From JADFJB01 sp964464595 (GTDB lineage: Bacteria; Zhuqueibacterota; JdFR-76; DREG01), in NCBI GenBank assembly GCA_964464595.1, contig CAYXGW010000002.1:1-64000 (forward strand): a stretch of 64,000 bases of DNA, written 5' to 3'. Each line of letters starts with the position of its first letter. Positions within the stretch are counted from its first letter, which is position 1. The notes beneath the pieces are model-generated. The model saw only the letters and a program-made list of their open reading frames with translations. It had not been told where the DNA came from and did no database searches. Below are positions 17,447 to 27,645 of this stretch, piece after piece. The position numbers and the translations under genes are program-made.

Positions 17447-18853
17447 TTAATAGGTAATACGGTAAATTGACACAGCATTTTTTCTACCGCTAAATTTTGC
17501 AGGTTCCATTTTAACTACAGAAAAAGACTTATCTAATTTTTGAATTACAGTTTTTGTAATCACAATATGGCCTGAACGTGCATAATTGCAAAGTTTACTG
17601 GCTAAATTTACAACATCACCAATAGCTGTATAGTCCATACGTGATTTAGCTCCCATACTACCCAAAATAGCAAACCCGAAATTAATGCCAATACCTACAG
17701 TTAAACATTCTTTCTTCTCATCTCTTCTCTCGTGATTAATTTCAATCAATCCCTTTTGAATTTGGATTGCGGCTTTAATTGCATCATCGGATGCATTCTC
17801 TCCTTGGAAAATAGCCATAAGCTGATCTCCGGCGAACTTATCAATAACGCCATTATTATCAATAATATAACGAGATTGCATATTCAAATAAACATTTATA
17901 ATATCAACAAGCGCTTCCGGTTCCATGCCTTCCGAAAGACTTGTAAAGCCTCGAATATCTGAGAACAAAACAGCAATCTCTTTCTTTATCATGGATGAAG
18001 TATCTGCATCTTGTCCGGAATGATTCTGAATCATATCGACAGTCAGAGAAGATACAAATTTTTTCATTTGTATGTTTTCCCGGAGACTTCTCACCATACG
18101 GTTGAACTCATCGGCGAGCAATCCAATTTCATCTTTATTCTTTATTTTAATAACTACATTCAAATTACCTTTTTCCAACTCTTTAACACCGTCGGATAGT
18201 TTCACTATATTTGATGATAATCGTTTGGAAAAGATGTTTACAATAAATACACTTAGCAAAATTATACCTATCGTTAGCAGAAGGATTATATTTTTTGCAG
18301 TATTAAAAGCTGATTGAATCATAGCATGAGAAAAGACAATACCAGCCAATCCTGTAGTTATCTCTTCATCAATTCCATTCCGATTCGTGTTAATAACAAT
18401 TTTATGTAAGTACTCTGATTTGTTATTATGTTCAATAACTTTTAAATCTTCCGTTAGAGATAAGTAATAATTATACTCGCTTTTTGTGGAGTTGATTTGT
18501 GAAAGATCAGAGTGCGCCACAATTACACTGTCTCTATCCATAACAAAAGCACTCTCAAATCCTTCCATAACAATATCATTAATTACTTTCTGAATCGGTG
18601 CATGATTTTTTATGAGTAAATTCTCGCTGGCCACACTTGCCAAACTTTGAATGGTTAGTCTATATATAGCTTCGACTTTTTCTCTTAGAACATATTTCCC
18701 AGCTTCCAAAACAGCCCAACTTAACAGTAGAATCATGACAATCGTAATAGATCCAATAACAAGGATAAACTTGACTTGCAGGTTTAGGTGGAGATAAAAA
18801 TCCCGAATTTTATTTTGAAGAGATTTCAAAAATAGAATTATTGAATGAATCAT
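17447..18853 (-). CDS. Membrane-bound class III adenylate/guanylate cyclase with HAMP
   Basis: 468 residues. Membrane helix ~29-52, periplasmic sensor region, second helix ~185-207, HAMP ~208-262, class III cyclase domain ~285-460. Catalytic features: metal-binding Asp in LFSDIRGF, second Asp and the adenine-selective Lys in DKFAGDQ, and Asp in DYTAIGD. The Lys/Asp pair favours ATP over GTP. The transition-state arginine position reads Lys (VNLASK), a conservative but unusual change that may lower activity. The stop lies 5 bp before the PorV-TPR start, indicating a shared transcript and perhaps a cAMP signal linked to the envelope. Confidence 0.9.
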   Translation of the reverse strand: MIHSIILFLKSLQNKIRDFYLHLNLQVKFILVIGSITIVMILLLSWAVLEAGKYVLREKVEAIYRLTIQSLASVASENLLIKNHAPIQKVINDIVMEGFESAFVMDRDSVIVAHSDLSQINSTKSEYNYYLSLTEDLKVIEHNNKSEYLHKIVINTNRNGIDEEITTGLAGIVFSHAMIQSAFNTAKNIILLLTIGIILLSVFIVNIFSKRLSSNIVKLSDGVKELEKGNLNVVIKIKNKDEIGLLADEFNRMVRSLRENIQMKKFVSSLTVDMIQNHSGQDADTSSMIKKEIAVLFSDIRGFTSLSEGMEPEALVDIINVYLNMQSRYIIDNNGVIDKFAGDQLMAIFQGENASDDAIKAAIQIQKGLIEINHERRDEKKECLTVGIGINFGFAILGSMGAKSRMDYTAIGDVVNLASKLCNYARSGHIVITKTVIQKLDKSFSVVKMEPAKFSGRKNAVSIYRITY

Positions 18854-19012
18854 TCTAGCTTGTCATTTCAACTTATGGTTTATTAATTATCCCGAATTAA
18901 ATGTTAACTTGTTTGGATGCAATTATCAAGAAATATTAGTAAGAAACAAAGGAAAATGGATTAAAAAGGGAGGAAATACTTTATTTGAATTAAATAACAG
19001 ATCAATTAGAAT

Positions 19013-20836
19013 TTAAAATACAGAAGAAACCTTTAAGGCTAATACTGTCATATCATCAGCCTGGGGCATATTACCAACAAATTCTTCGATCTGATCATCT
19101 AGTTTGGCAACAATTTCCATTAATTTGTGGTTGGCCAAGCTACTAAGAAGTGGTTCTAATCTTTCTTCCCCATATTCTTCATTACTTGCATTCATGGCCT
19201 CGGTAATACCATCGGTAAACATGAACAAAACATCACCCATTTTTAATGTTACTGTTGCTGACTGATAAGGTGCATCAGGCATAACTCCTAATATTAAACC
19301 ACCGGTTTCCAAGGTCTCTAGGGATCCATCTGAATGAATTAAGTATGGAGGATTATGACCTGCATTTGTGTATAAGATTGTTCTTTTTTTAACATCTAAA
19401 ATACAATAGAAAAATGTAATAAATTTATCTAAAGTCGTATTTTTGTAAATGATATTATTAATAATCGAAACCATTTCTTCAGGATTACGATAATCAATGG
19501 CAAGAGCCCTTAAGCTAGCTTGAAGATTTGCCATTAACATTGCTGCAGGTGTACTTTTCCCCGAGACATCCGCAATTGCAATACCATAAATATCATCCGA
19601 CAATTTAATACAATCATAATAATCTCCCCCAACTTCGCGACTGGAAACATTGCGGCCAAATATTTCGATACCGGAAATTTCAGGAAGATCGCTGGGAAGC
19701 AGTTGTTTTTGAATATCCCGGGCAATCATTAGTTCATCTTCTAGTCGTTGTTTCTCCAGCATCTCGTCAACTAATTGCGCATTCTCTATGGAAATAATGG
19801 TTTCATTGCCAAGAACTTCAAGAAATTCAAGCTCATCCTTGCTAACTTCTAGATTATTAATTTTTTTGCCAATTCCAATAATCCCCAGGACTCGGTCCTT
19901 ACTCACCATCGACAAAAGAATTTCGATCCCACCATTTATTAATATCTCTATTGACTCTTTGAGACCAGGCTGATCTTTAATATCCTCAAGTTTAATGTAT
20001 TTTTTCCCTGAAGCAAAAACTTCAATAAGGTTTGATTTTATTGCACTAAAGTCTAATTCCTTGATTTCAAGGTTTGCTCCTTTAGCAACAACCATATTAA
20101 ATTGGTCATGGCTGTCAATCATGATAATACATTTATTGATTAACAATTCCCCCATAATAGCAAATGATAGAACCTGCGCAATTTTATCTTCTTCAAGAGA
20201 TGAATTCAATTCGCGGCTTATCTCGAACATTGTGTTTAATTCTTGAATTTTCTTGTCTAATTTTTTATTCGCTTCACGAACCTCATCAAACAACAAAGCC
20301 TTATCAACTGCAATTACAGCTAGATTAGCTAAGGACTCCAAAAAATCTATCTCATCTTGTGCAAAAGACATCTTACCAAATTTTTTACCATATACCAACA
20401 TTCCAAGGTAGTTACTATCTGCAATCATCGGAATTATTATTTCTAATCCGTGTTTTCTGAACTCATCAAAGAATGGTTCACTGCGGTTTTCCAGTTTGTC
20501 TCTTGTTAGTGAGTTTTTTGGGATTTCCTGAAGTGAGAATTGCCTTCCTAACAATTGAGTGGACAATCCTTTTACATTTTTTATATGTAAAATATTATTA
20601 GTATCCACTAGTAAGACCATTCCCTTACTTATCATCAACCTTCCCATTGGTGTTAACAAAACGTTATCCAAAATTGTCCTGAGTTCAAGACTGGAATTTA
20701 GAATTTTATTAATTTCAAAAAGGGAGGTTAATTCGAGGTATTTAATCTTGAGATCATCAAACCCTTCAGATGTTTGTTTATGTATTTTGTTCTGCTTTCT
20801 CTGAGGATTGGGAATCGACTTATTTTCTTTTGCCAT
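19013..20836 (-). CDS. Double-GAF SpoIIE PP2C phosphatase (RsbU-like)
   Basis: 607 residues, soluble. Two GAF domains (~30-190 and ~200-350) joined by a predicted helix, then the PP2C domain (~375-605) with VGGDYYD, IADVSGKSTPAA and MFTDGITEA metal ligands. It lies upstream of the cyclase and downstream of the HATPase and STAS genes in one strand-aligned run, with a 32-bp gap to the HATPase. It likely removes phosphate from the STAS protein (21420-21767) or a paralogue, so GAF ligands would gate the switch. Confidence 0.92.
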   Translation of the reverse strand: MAKENKSIPNPQRKQNKIHKQTSEGFDDLKIKYLELTSLFEINKILNSSLELRTILDNVLLTPMGRLMISKGMVLLVDTNNILHIKNVKGLSTQLLGRQFSLQEIPKNSLTRDKLENRSEPFFDEFRKHGLEIIIPMIADSNYLGMLVYGKKFGKMSFAQDEIDFLESLANLAVIAVDKALLFDEVREANKKLDKKIQELNTMFEISRELNSSLEEDKIAQVLSFAIMGELLINKCIIMIDSHDQFNMVVAKGANLEIKELDFSAIKSNLIEVFASGKKYIKLEDIKDQPGLKESIEILINGGIEILLSMVSKDRVLGIIGIGKKINNLEVSKDELEFLEVLGNETIISIENAQLVDEMLEKQRLEDELMIARDIQKQLLPSDLPEISGIEIFGRNVSSREVGGDYYDCIKLSDDIYGIAIADVSGKSTPAAMLMANLQASLRALAIDYRNPEEMVSIINNIIYKNTTLDKFITFFYCILDVKKRTILYTNAGHNPPYLIHSDGSLETLETGGLILGVMPDAPYQSATVTLKMGDVLFMFTDGITEAMNASNEEYGEERLEPLLSSLANHKLMEIVAKLDDQIEEFVGNMPQADDMTVLALKVSSVF

Positions 20837-20868
20837 TTACTTTTCTATGTAAATTTTGCCAAAGGATT

Positions 20869-21300
20869 TTATGAGGTAATGTATTTAGTCATCTCTATAA
20901 CGTTCTTTTTAGTGGGCTGAATCGAAAACTTTACTTCGTCCATTAAAACTTTTATTAGATGAAGGCCAAGTCCACCTTTCCTAAATTCAGTAAGATAAGC
21001 ACCCATGTCGTCAACACCAATATTATTATACTCAAATCCACTACCCTTGTCTACAACAGAAACCACCATTTTTTTTGAGTTTAATTCTACATCGATATGG
21101 ACATCTTTTGATTTTTCTCCTTTATAAGCGTGTTTCATAACGTTTGTGCAAGCTTCATCAACTGAGAGTTGTATTTTGTTAACGCTATCATCGTTAAAAC
21201 CCGCTGTTTTGGCAATTTTCCCTACAAAATCACGAATTAAGTCAAGGAATTCATCGTCACTTGGGATTACAAGTGAAAATTTTTTAACTTTACTCGGCAA
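20869..21300 (-). CDS. Anti-sigma-factor-like serine kinase (RsbW-type HATPase)
   Basis: 143 residues, single GHKL ATPase domain. N box DEACTNVMKHAY, G1 DKGSGFEY and G2 GGLGLHLIK are all present. Start is TTG 21300, supported by CGGAGG 8 nt upstream. Proteins of this kind phosphorylate a STAS partner and release or bind a sigma factor. No sigma-B/F-type gene is visible in the window, so its final target (a sigma factor or another effector) is unknown. Neighbours: STAS gene upstream, PP2C gene downstream. Confidence 0.92.
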   Translation of the reverse strand: MPSKVKKFSLVIPSDDEFLDLIRDFVGKIAKTAGFNDDSVNKIQLSVDEACTNVMKHAYKGEKSKDVHIDVELNSKKMVVSVVDKGSGFEYNNIGVDDMGAYLTEFRKGGLGLHLIKVLMDEVKFSIQPTKKNVIEMTKYITS

Positions 21301-21419
21301 AATCGAACCTCCGTTTAATCAAGTATTTTGCTTTGCAAATCATATATAGAATTAGCACATCCAAATTACGGAACGGTATTAAAATAGTTACCAATAGAAG
21401 TTTCGTTTAGTTAGTGCTT

Positions 21420-21767
21420 CTATTTTCTAAAGTTTTGCACAGCTTCACTTTCATCATCCACAATTTCGTACAAGCTTGGAAATCCTAACAAATCGAATAT
21501 TTTAAACACTTTCTCAGACATGTTGGACATTTTGATATCACCATCATTCGATCTGACATCTTCGATGAAACCCATAAAGACACCTAAACCTGCACTACTG
21601 ATATAGGCTAATTTCTCACAATTTACGATGATCTTAAACCTGGTTTCATCAACTAATTGTTTCAATGCTTCTTCAAAACTTGGCGCCGTGTGTGCATCTA
21701 AATATCCATCTAAATTCAAAACAGATATTTCATCAACATCTTTTCTCGTCACAGCAAATTCACTCAT
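21420..21767 (-). CDS. STAS-domain anti-anti-sigma factor (RsbV/SpoIIAA-like)
   Basis: 115 residues, one STAS domain. The phospho-acceptor region reads AYISSAGLGVF, with Ser58 as the expected site. The start at 21767 follows CGGAGGATTAA. It lies between a membrane PP2C gene (18 bp upstream) and the HATPase, completing a phosphatase-STAS-kinase set. The switch: phosphorylated by the HATPase, reset by the PP2C, and when unphosphorylated able to titrate the HATPase away from its target. Confidence 0.94.
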   Translation of the reverse strand: MSEFAVTRKDVDEISVLNLDGYLDAHTAPSFEEALKQLVDETRFKIIVNCEKLAYISSAGLGVFMGFIEDVRSNDGDIKMSNMSEKVFKIFDLLGFPSLYEIVDDESEAVQNFRK

Positions 21768-21785
21768 TTAATCCTCCGACAACGG

Positions 21786-23897
21786 TTAGGAATCAACTTT
21801 AACAACAATCATTGAGAGATCGTCGTGTTTTTTTGCATTTTTTGTAAATTTAGAAACATCATAAATTATTTTATTTAGAATTTCTCCCGCTGGCTTCTCA
21901 TAGGTTTCATTGAGGACTTTCATTAAACGTTCCAATCCATATTCTTCTAACTTTGAATTTCTGGCTTCGTCTAGACCGTCCGTAAAAAATAGAAAAAAAT
22001 CATTTTTATGCCAGCCTATTTCAATTTCCTCAAGAATTTTGTTAAATACAGTTCCACTATCAAGTGCGACTCCAATGCCAGGGGGTTGTAAGAATAAGGA
22101 CTGTTTTTCCTTTGAAGAGAAATGAATAAACGGGCCATGCCCCGCCCGAGAAATTGTTACTTTTTTCTCCTTTAAATCAAAAATAGCGTATATCATAGTT
22201 ACGAATGTTTTTTGATCTAATGTTTCATATAAAGTTTTATTCACTTTTTCCAGCAAGATTCTTGGGGAATCGTAAAGGCTGGCATATGCACTTACTATTC
22301 CTTTTAATTCTGCCATATAAAATGCAGCAGAAAGCCCTTTTCCGGAAACATCTGCTATAACCACACCAAGTCTATCCTCACCAAGATCAATAAAATCAAA
22401 ATAATCACCACCAACTTCGGTAGCCATTAAGCAATGTGCATCAATATCCAGTGAACCCTTTTCTGGCATTGCTTTTGGAAGAAGTCTCATTTGAGTATTA
22501 CGGGCAACCATTAATTCTTGTTCTATCCTCTCCTTTTCAATCGATTGCTCAATAAGCCTGGAATTTTCAATTGCCACAGAAGCTTGATTTGCAAAAGCTT
22601 GCAGCATTTCACGATCGTCCTGTTCGAAACCATATTCTTTTTCTTTCGTCGCATACAAAATACCCATAACTCCATCCTTAGAAGTAAGCGGAACTCCTAA
22701 AATTGAACCTATGTTATTTTGATAATTTAAAATATATTCTGAACGACTATCTTTGGAAACATCATTCACTAAAACCGATTCTTTATTTTCGAAAATCCAA
22801 CCGCTTAATCCTTCATTATTTTTGAAATGCATATTGGAAAGTTCTTTATTAGTGAGATTATGATATGATACAACACTTAGTTCGCCGTCTTCCTTTTTCA
22901 TTTCAAGCCAGCTTGCGTCCGGGTTTAGAACATCATGTGTTAAGGTTGTCACTTTTGATATCAACTCATCATAGCTCAAAACTGAACTAATATCTCTACT
23001 CAGGTTTTGTAAAGATTCAATCTCTCTAATTTTTTTCTCAAATATACTAGCTGTTGGTAAATGAAGCAATAAATTCAATTCCGCCAATACCAAGTAAGAA
23101 CACATAAAATAAAAAGTAAAACTATTAAAGGACCCCAAAGTAAAACTATATGTATTAATCTCCTGAAAAATGTTGGATTCATAAACAAGAATCGCTCCCG
23201 GAATTAGAAACAATCCTGCCCAGCAAGCTATATACTTCTGTCTTTTATTTAGGTATGTCACCCAAGAAGTTCTAAAAGATAACAAAAATATTATTAAAAG
23301 CAGCAAGCTAAAAAACACCCATTCTAATGGCGTTTGACCTTGAAATGACCAGTCTGTTTTGAACATTTTAATTGTGTAATGCCTGTATAATACATACACA
23401 ACAAATAAAAAAAGTCCGAACCGGAATAATTTATAAGTTTTTGCTTTACTTTTGTAATGAACTAAATCGCGCAGTAAGAAAAGTAAAACAATTAGAAATA
23501 AAGTAACAAAAACAGCAGTAAAAGTAGCACGAAAATCCAATTGAAGTGATCCAAGTAAATTTAAAGTACTTTCGGTGGATTTTTCGTTTTGGCTGGAAAT
23601 AATCATTTTGGAAAGAGCTACTGAAATAAATAATCCCAAAGCTGCAAAAAAAGCAGTCTTAAGTTTATAAACGATATGCTGCTCCTGTTTACTGTGACGT
23701 TTATAAAGAAGAGATGTAGCCAATAAAAACACAGCTACTATTAGCGTTTCTCGCAGCCAATAAATAGGTGTTGGGAGTGTATCACGAAAAAGAAAAGGTA
23801 GATCAATAATGAAAATCAAAATGATTACGATCGAGATGGTTCCAATCAGAAAATAATTACTTTTTTGTTGTAAAAACCGAATGATTGGTTTAATCAT
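21786..23897 (-). CDS. Membrane GAF-SpoIIE PP2C phosphatase
   Basis: 703 residues. The first ~280 residues contain about eight hydrophobic helices; a GAF domain follows (~290-440) and then PP2C (~470-703) with VGGDYFD, IADVSGKGLSAA and FFTDGLDEA. The membrane part has no periplasmic loop of any size, so it may sense within the bilayer. It overlaps the lipoprotein gene upstream by 4 bp (ATGA), so the two are translated together. Likely phosphatase for the next gene's STAS protein. Confidence 0.92.
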   Translation of the reverse strand: MIKPIIRFLQQKSNYFLIGTISIVIILIFIIDLPFLFRDTLPTPIYWLRETLIVAVFLLATSLLYKRHSKQEQHIVYKLKTAFFAALGLFISVALSKMIISSQNEKSTESTLNLLGSLQLDFRATFTAVFVTLFLIVLLFLLRDLVHYKSKAKTYKLFRFGLFLFVVYVLYRHYTIKMFKTDWSFQGQTPLEWVFFSLLLLIIFLLSFRTSWVTYLNKRQKYIACWAGLFLIPGAILVYESNIFQEINTYSFTLGSFNSFTFYFMCSYLVLAELNLLLHLPTASIFEKKIREIESLQNLSRDISSVLSYDELISKVTTLTHDVLNPDASWLEMKKEDGELSVVSYHNLTNKELSNMHFKNNEGLSGWIFENKESVLVNDVSKDSRSEYILNYQNNIGSILGVPLTSKDGVMGILYATKEKEYGFEQDDREMLQAFANQASVAIENSRLIEQSIEKERIEQELMVARNTQMRLLPKAMPEKGSLDIDAHCLMATEVGGDYFDFIDLGEDRLGVVIADVSGKGLSAAFYMAELKGIVSAYASLYDSPRILLEKVNKTLYETLDQKTFVTMIYAIFDLKEKKVTISRAGHGPFIHFSSKEKQSLFLQPPGIGVALDSGTVFNKILEEIEIGWHKNDFFLFFTDGLDEARNSKLEEYGLERLMKVLNETYEKPAGEILNKIIYDVSKFTKNAKKHDDLSMIVVKVDS

Positions 23898-25168
23898 TGT
23901 GAAGATATCCTGATTAGATTAGGAGTCCCTAGCGCATTCCACTTTCCTATAACTTTTCCATCTTCCGATATTTTTGTAACATTAAAATTACCCGCGTCTG
24001 AAACAATGCAACTTCCATCATATTCATCAACATCCAGAGATGTTGGATTCGTAAATCCGTCTAATTTAAGAATAATTGAACCATTCTTATCCAGTTTAAC
24101 CAATTGGGAATTGTTGAAACCAGAACGCAAATCAAGCGCCCAACAATCTCCCGTTTTTTGATTTATATTAACTTGATGAACAAAATTAAAAGCTCCAACA
24201 GAAATAAGTAATTCTAAGTTGGAACTAAAATGTTTTACCATGGAAACATCTGCCACCCAAATAGAACCATCCTGGTAATTAATAGCTACATCTTCAGGTT
24301 GATCCAGATTCTCAATAGTGGATTTGGTAGTGTCAGTCAAATTAAATCCTGTAACTGTTTTGTCCAAAACGTCTGAAATCCAACAAATACCCGATGAAAT
24401 ATCGACCGAAATAGAAACCGGGTTAGAGAAATCTTCATCTATAACGAACAGAGTGCCTGATGTATCGCCAAAAGCTAGTTTTTTGGAATTTTGAAGAAGT
24501 ATCCACAATCTATTTCTAGTTGGGTCAAAATCAAGGTCTAAAGGTGAATCACTGATGTTAAACTTTTTTACTATTTCTCCATCCAGAGACATGTGCGCGA
24601 CTTGGTTTAAGAAAAAATCGCTTACCCAAATTCCCTGTCCATTACCGATATTAGCCATTCCTGAAATATCAAAAAAATCACTTCTAGAAAAAAGGGTATG
24701 AGAAGCATCATGTGTTAATTGAAAAAGTTTACCAGTTGTTCTAATCCCAACCCACATACGAGATGGTCCGGGTGTAATGAAAACTTCATCAGATAGAGGG
24801 CCCTCATTAAATTCAGTAATTGCCTGAATTTTATACCTATGGGTAACATCAAATAAAACTTCTTGATCATCATAGCGAGATGTATTACCAGGAACCACTG
24901 CAATTTCTACAAACCCGCTATCCTGCGATGTTTGCCTAAATATCTTAGTTCCAATATACCCGTTAATTTCGATATCATCCCAAGTTAAAGAAACGACTCT
25001 ATCCAAAGAAATTACAGATAAACCTGTCAGCTTTCCCTGGGTAAATGGATTTTCCGGATCTAAAGGATTGTCGTGCTCACGATCTGCACAACCGTTTATT
25101 GCGACAATGAACAATCCTGCGTAAAATAAATAATGTGATTTTTTAAATTTGAATAAATTCATCAGCAT
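23894..25168 (-). CDS. Lipoprotein with fibronectin-like and beta-propeller regions
   Basis: 424 residues. The lipobox with Cys27 (VAINGC) predicts lipid anchoring, and the mature N terminus carries DNPLDPENP, common in this lineage. Residues ~45-130 resemble a fibronectin type III domain (TGLSVISLDRVVSLTWDD); ~130-424 show repeated WVSD, WILLQN, WISDV and WVADVS strands like an NHL/SMP-type propeller. It overlaps the membrane phosphatase gene by 4 bp. It may be the extracytoplasmic partner of that phosphatase; this rests on gene order alone. Confidence 0.8.
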   Translation of the reverse strand: MLMNLFKFKKSHYLFYAGLFIVAINGCADREHDNPLDPENPFTQGKLTGLSVISLDRVVSLTWDDIEINGYIGTKIFRQTSQDSGFVEIAVVPGNTSRYDDQEVLFDVTHRYKIQAITEFNEGPLSDEVFITPGPSRMWVGIRTTGKLFQLTHDASHTLFSRSDFFDISGMANIGNGQGIWVSDFFLNQVAHMSLDGEIVKKFNISDSPLDLDFDPTRNRLWILLQNSKKLAFGDTSGTLFVIDEDFSNPVSISVDISSGICWISDVLDKTVTGFNLTDTTKSTIENLDQPEDVAINYQDGSIWVADVSMVKHFSSNLELLISVGAFNFVHQVNINQKTGDCWALDLRSGFNNSQLVKLDKNGSIILKLDGFTNPTSLDVDEYDGSCIVSDAGNFNVTKISEDGKVIGKWNALGTPNLIRISSQ

Positions 25169-25467
25169 AATAATACGATTTAAGGTATTTTTGGTTTCCT
25201 AGCATTAATTATTAAATAAAATGTACGAAAATCGATGATATAAATCCTGAACACTTTATTTAATCTCGATTCCATTTCAATAAACTTGTATTTTTACTTT
25301 ATGAAGTTCTTCTTTTTTTTAGATTCAATTTACAAAAAAGTTAATAGCTATAAAAATAATTAAAAATAATTCAGATTATTAACTTAAAAATTATTATGTA
25401 GATAAGGCAGGTAATTTTGAAGTTAATTTAAGGTAGGCTGCAGAATTAAAATCCTTTTTAGAGGAAA

Positions 25468-27459
25468 TTAAGACAAATTCATTCTTTTCAACACCTCTTT
25501 TATTCTGCCTGAACGTGTTTTATTTCCATTTGAATTCTTGCGACTGCGATATAACAATTGTAATCTTTGATAATCGCTTTTAATTTTTGCATATATTAAT
25601 TTATTTTCTATAGTCACTGCAACTAGCCGAGCGATTTTTTCAAGAATTTGAACTAATTCTGTATAGGGTCTTAGTTTATTGGTTGGGTCATCTAATATAA
25701 AAAATCCGATAATTTTCTTTTTCCGTGTTGTGATTGGGATAAGTAAAATATCTTCACAATGCCACATTTTCGGATCGGTTACGGATGTAATAGGCGTCCC
25801 ATAAATTCTTTTAATAATATTCAGAGGATTATTACGTTCTTGCACAAGATATGAATGTGAAATTCGGCATTTCTGTTTCAAAAGCGGAATAATTTCTTCA
25901 ATAGAAAAATGCAACCTACTTAATATTCTGGCCTTTTCTTTATTCTCTAAAGCAATTGATTTTAAATTTAATCGGTGGGTGGATTTACTAAAAATTGCGA
26001 GAATGGGCAAATTATAACCCAATGAAAGTTTAATGGTCCAAACGATCTCCCGAAGTAGATTTTCCAACGGCAAATCGATGCAAAATGTTTCCAAAATTGT
26101 AAAGATTTGCTTAAAATGTTTATGCTTATTTTCCAATTTTGAAAAGCGCGTATGGAATTCATAAAGACCGGAAATGTAATTGGATAATATTTCCGCTCGT
26201 TCCAAAATTTGGGTAGATGGGGTTTTGCCTGTTTCAGGGTTCTCAAGAATAATAAAACCCAGGCAATTTTCATCGGAAGTCCGCAAATTTATAAAAAGAC
26301 GATCCCCTTTTTCCCAATTATTACCTTCTTTCCATAGTTTGGATTGAAACAATTCCACACCAGGCTTTCGTTCTGTTTCATTCAGCACACTTTGGTGAAC
26401 AAATCGAACAAATTCCGATCTTGGAAATAATTTTCGCACTTCTTTTTCTGTGAAAAAATCCGAGCGAATTTCTGTTTTATCTCCGTGGATTTTAGCGCCA
26501 ATTTCTATTTCATTTTGATATTGGTGCTTAGTTGTATGATACAAAAATAAAGATGCATACCCGAACTTAAAATTTCTTTTCGGAATTTCAGCTAATTTCA
26601 TATGAAATAGCTGAATTAAATTTTTGCGAAAGTAATTATTTAATTGATATAACTCATGAAATAAAGGTTTTATATCGGTTACTCGTCTTTCTGTTGCTTG
26701 TGATTCTTCTTTCGACAATACTTTAAAATAACCACGGAAACCTGAGAAGAGAGCTTCCGGCCGTGTATATGGGGTTAATTGAAGTTCAACCGGAATAATA
26801 CCTCTTGTTTTATGGATAACTTCCGTGTCAATCATTAATGTATCCTGACGGCCTTCTATAGAAGAATGCCATTGGTAGAATATTTCTCGATCTTCGTCGG
26901 CAATAAAATCCATCAAATAGGTTTTGTAGAATTCACTAGAGGAAAGCCCAAGGATATTTTGTAGATTATCATCAAAAGAAATAAAGCGGCCACTTTCGTT
27001 AATTTCAAAAAAGGAAGTTATATGAGATAAAGTTGATTCAACTTGAAAATCAAATGCAATATTTTTTGTTGATACATTTTGTTCTTTTGCTCGATCTAAA
27101 GTAAAAGGAATTGCAGTTACGGCACCCTCAACCTTTACAATATAATCAAATACTCCACTCTTTACTGCATCCTCCGCTATCCGCTCCTGTTTTTCATCTA
27201 CAAGGAGTACAAGGGGTATCTTTTTGGCGAAATCCAGTATATTCTCATAGAACTGATTGCCGTTGGTTTTAATTAATTCAGCATCAAAAAGAAATGCATG
27301 ATAATTATTTTGATCAAGAGAATTTTTTATCTCTTTAAGACTGCTAGCCTTCTCTAATTTATATTTGTTTTGATGAAATTGTAATACTCGGACAATAGAG
27401 CTTAGAAATGCCTTGTCATGGCCGATATAGAGTACATTGGTTGGTTGTTCAGATGGCAT
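25468..27459 (-). CDS. Receiver-PAS-GAF signalling protein without output domain
   Basis: 663 residues. Residues ~6-125 are a CheY-like receiver with acceptor Asp59, an acidic-pocket Asp15 and the conserved Lys in DYIVK. A PAS domain follows (~145-255), then a long region (~275-640) with one or two GAF-like folds (SLFLYHTT, DRLFINLRTSDEN, LAIFSKSTHRLN). I see no kinase, GGDEF, PP2C or DNA-binding module. It sits in the partner-switching cluster, so it may act as a docking or scaffold regulator. Function not established. Confidence 0.75.
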   Translation of the reverse strand: MPSEQPTNVLYIGHDKAFLSSIVRVLQFHQNKYKLEKASSLKEIKNSLDQNNYHAFLFDAELIKTNGNQFYENILDFAKKIPLVLLVDEKQERIAEDAVKSGVFDYIVKVEGAVTAIPFTLDRAKEQNVSTKNIAFDFQVESTLSHITSFFEINESGRFISFDDNLQNILGLSSSEFYKTYLMDFIADEDREIFYQWHSSIEGRQDTLMIDTEVIHKTRGIIPVELQLTPYTRPEALFSGFRGYFKVLSKEESQATERRVTDIKPLFHELYQLNNYFRKNLIQLFHMKLAEIPKRNFKFGYASLFLYHTTKHQYQNEIEIGAKIHGDKTEIRSDFFTEKEVRKLFPRSEFVRFVHQSVLNETERKPGVELFQSKLWKEGNNWEKGDRLFINLRTSDENCLGFIILENPETGKTPSTQILERAEILSNYISGLYEFHTRFSKLENKHKHFKQIFTILETFCIDLPLENLLREIVWTIKLSLGYNLPILAIFSKSTHRLNLKSIALENKEKARILSRLHFSIEEIIPLLKQKCRISHSYLVQERNNPLNIIKRIYGTPITSVTDPKMWHCEDILLIPITTRKKKIIGFFILDDPTNKLRPYTELVQILEKIARLVAVTIENKLIYAKIKSDYQRLQLLYRSRKNSNGNKTRSGRIKEVLKRMNLS

Positions 27460-27645
27460 TTATTTTCCTAATTTATTTTTAGTTAATATAAATAAAATAA
27501 CTTAAATAACCAAGAACATTCTCACTTAAATATTTTCAGATTTACATGGAATGGCGAATTATTCCTTAATATTATTAAATAGATTAAAAGGGTTTTTACT
27601 CACAACGCAATTTTGTAACAAAAACAGATTACATGCCAAGTAAAA

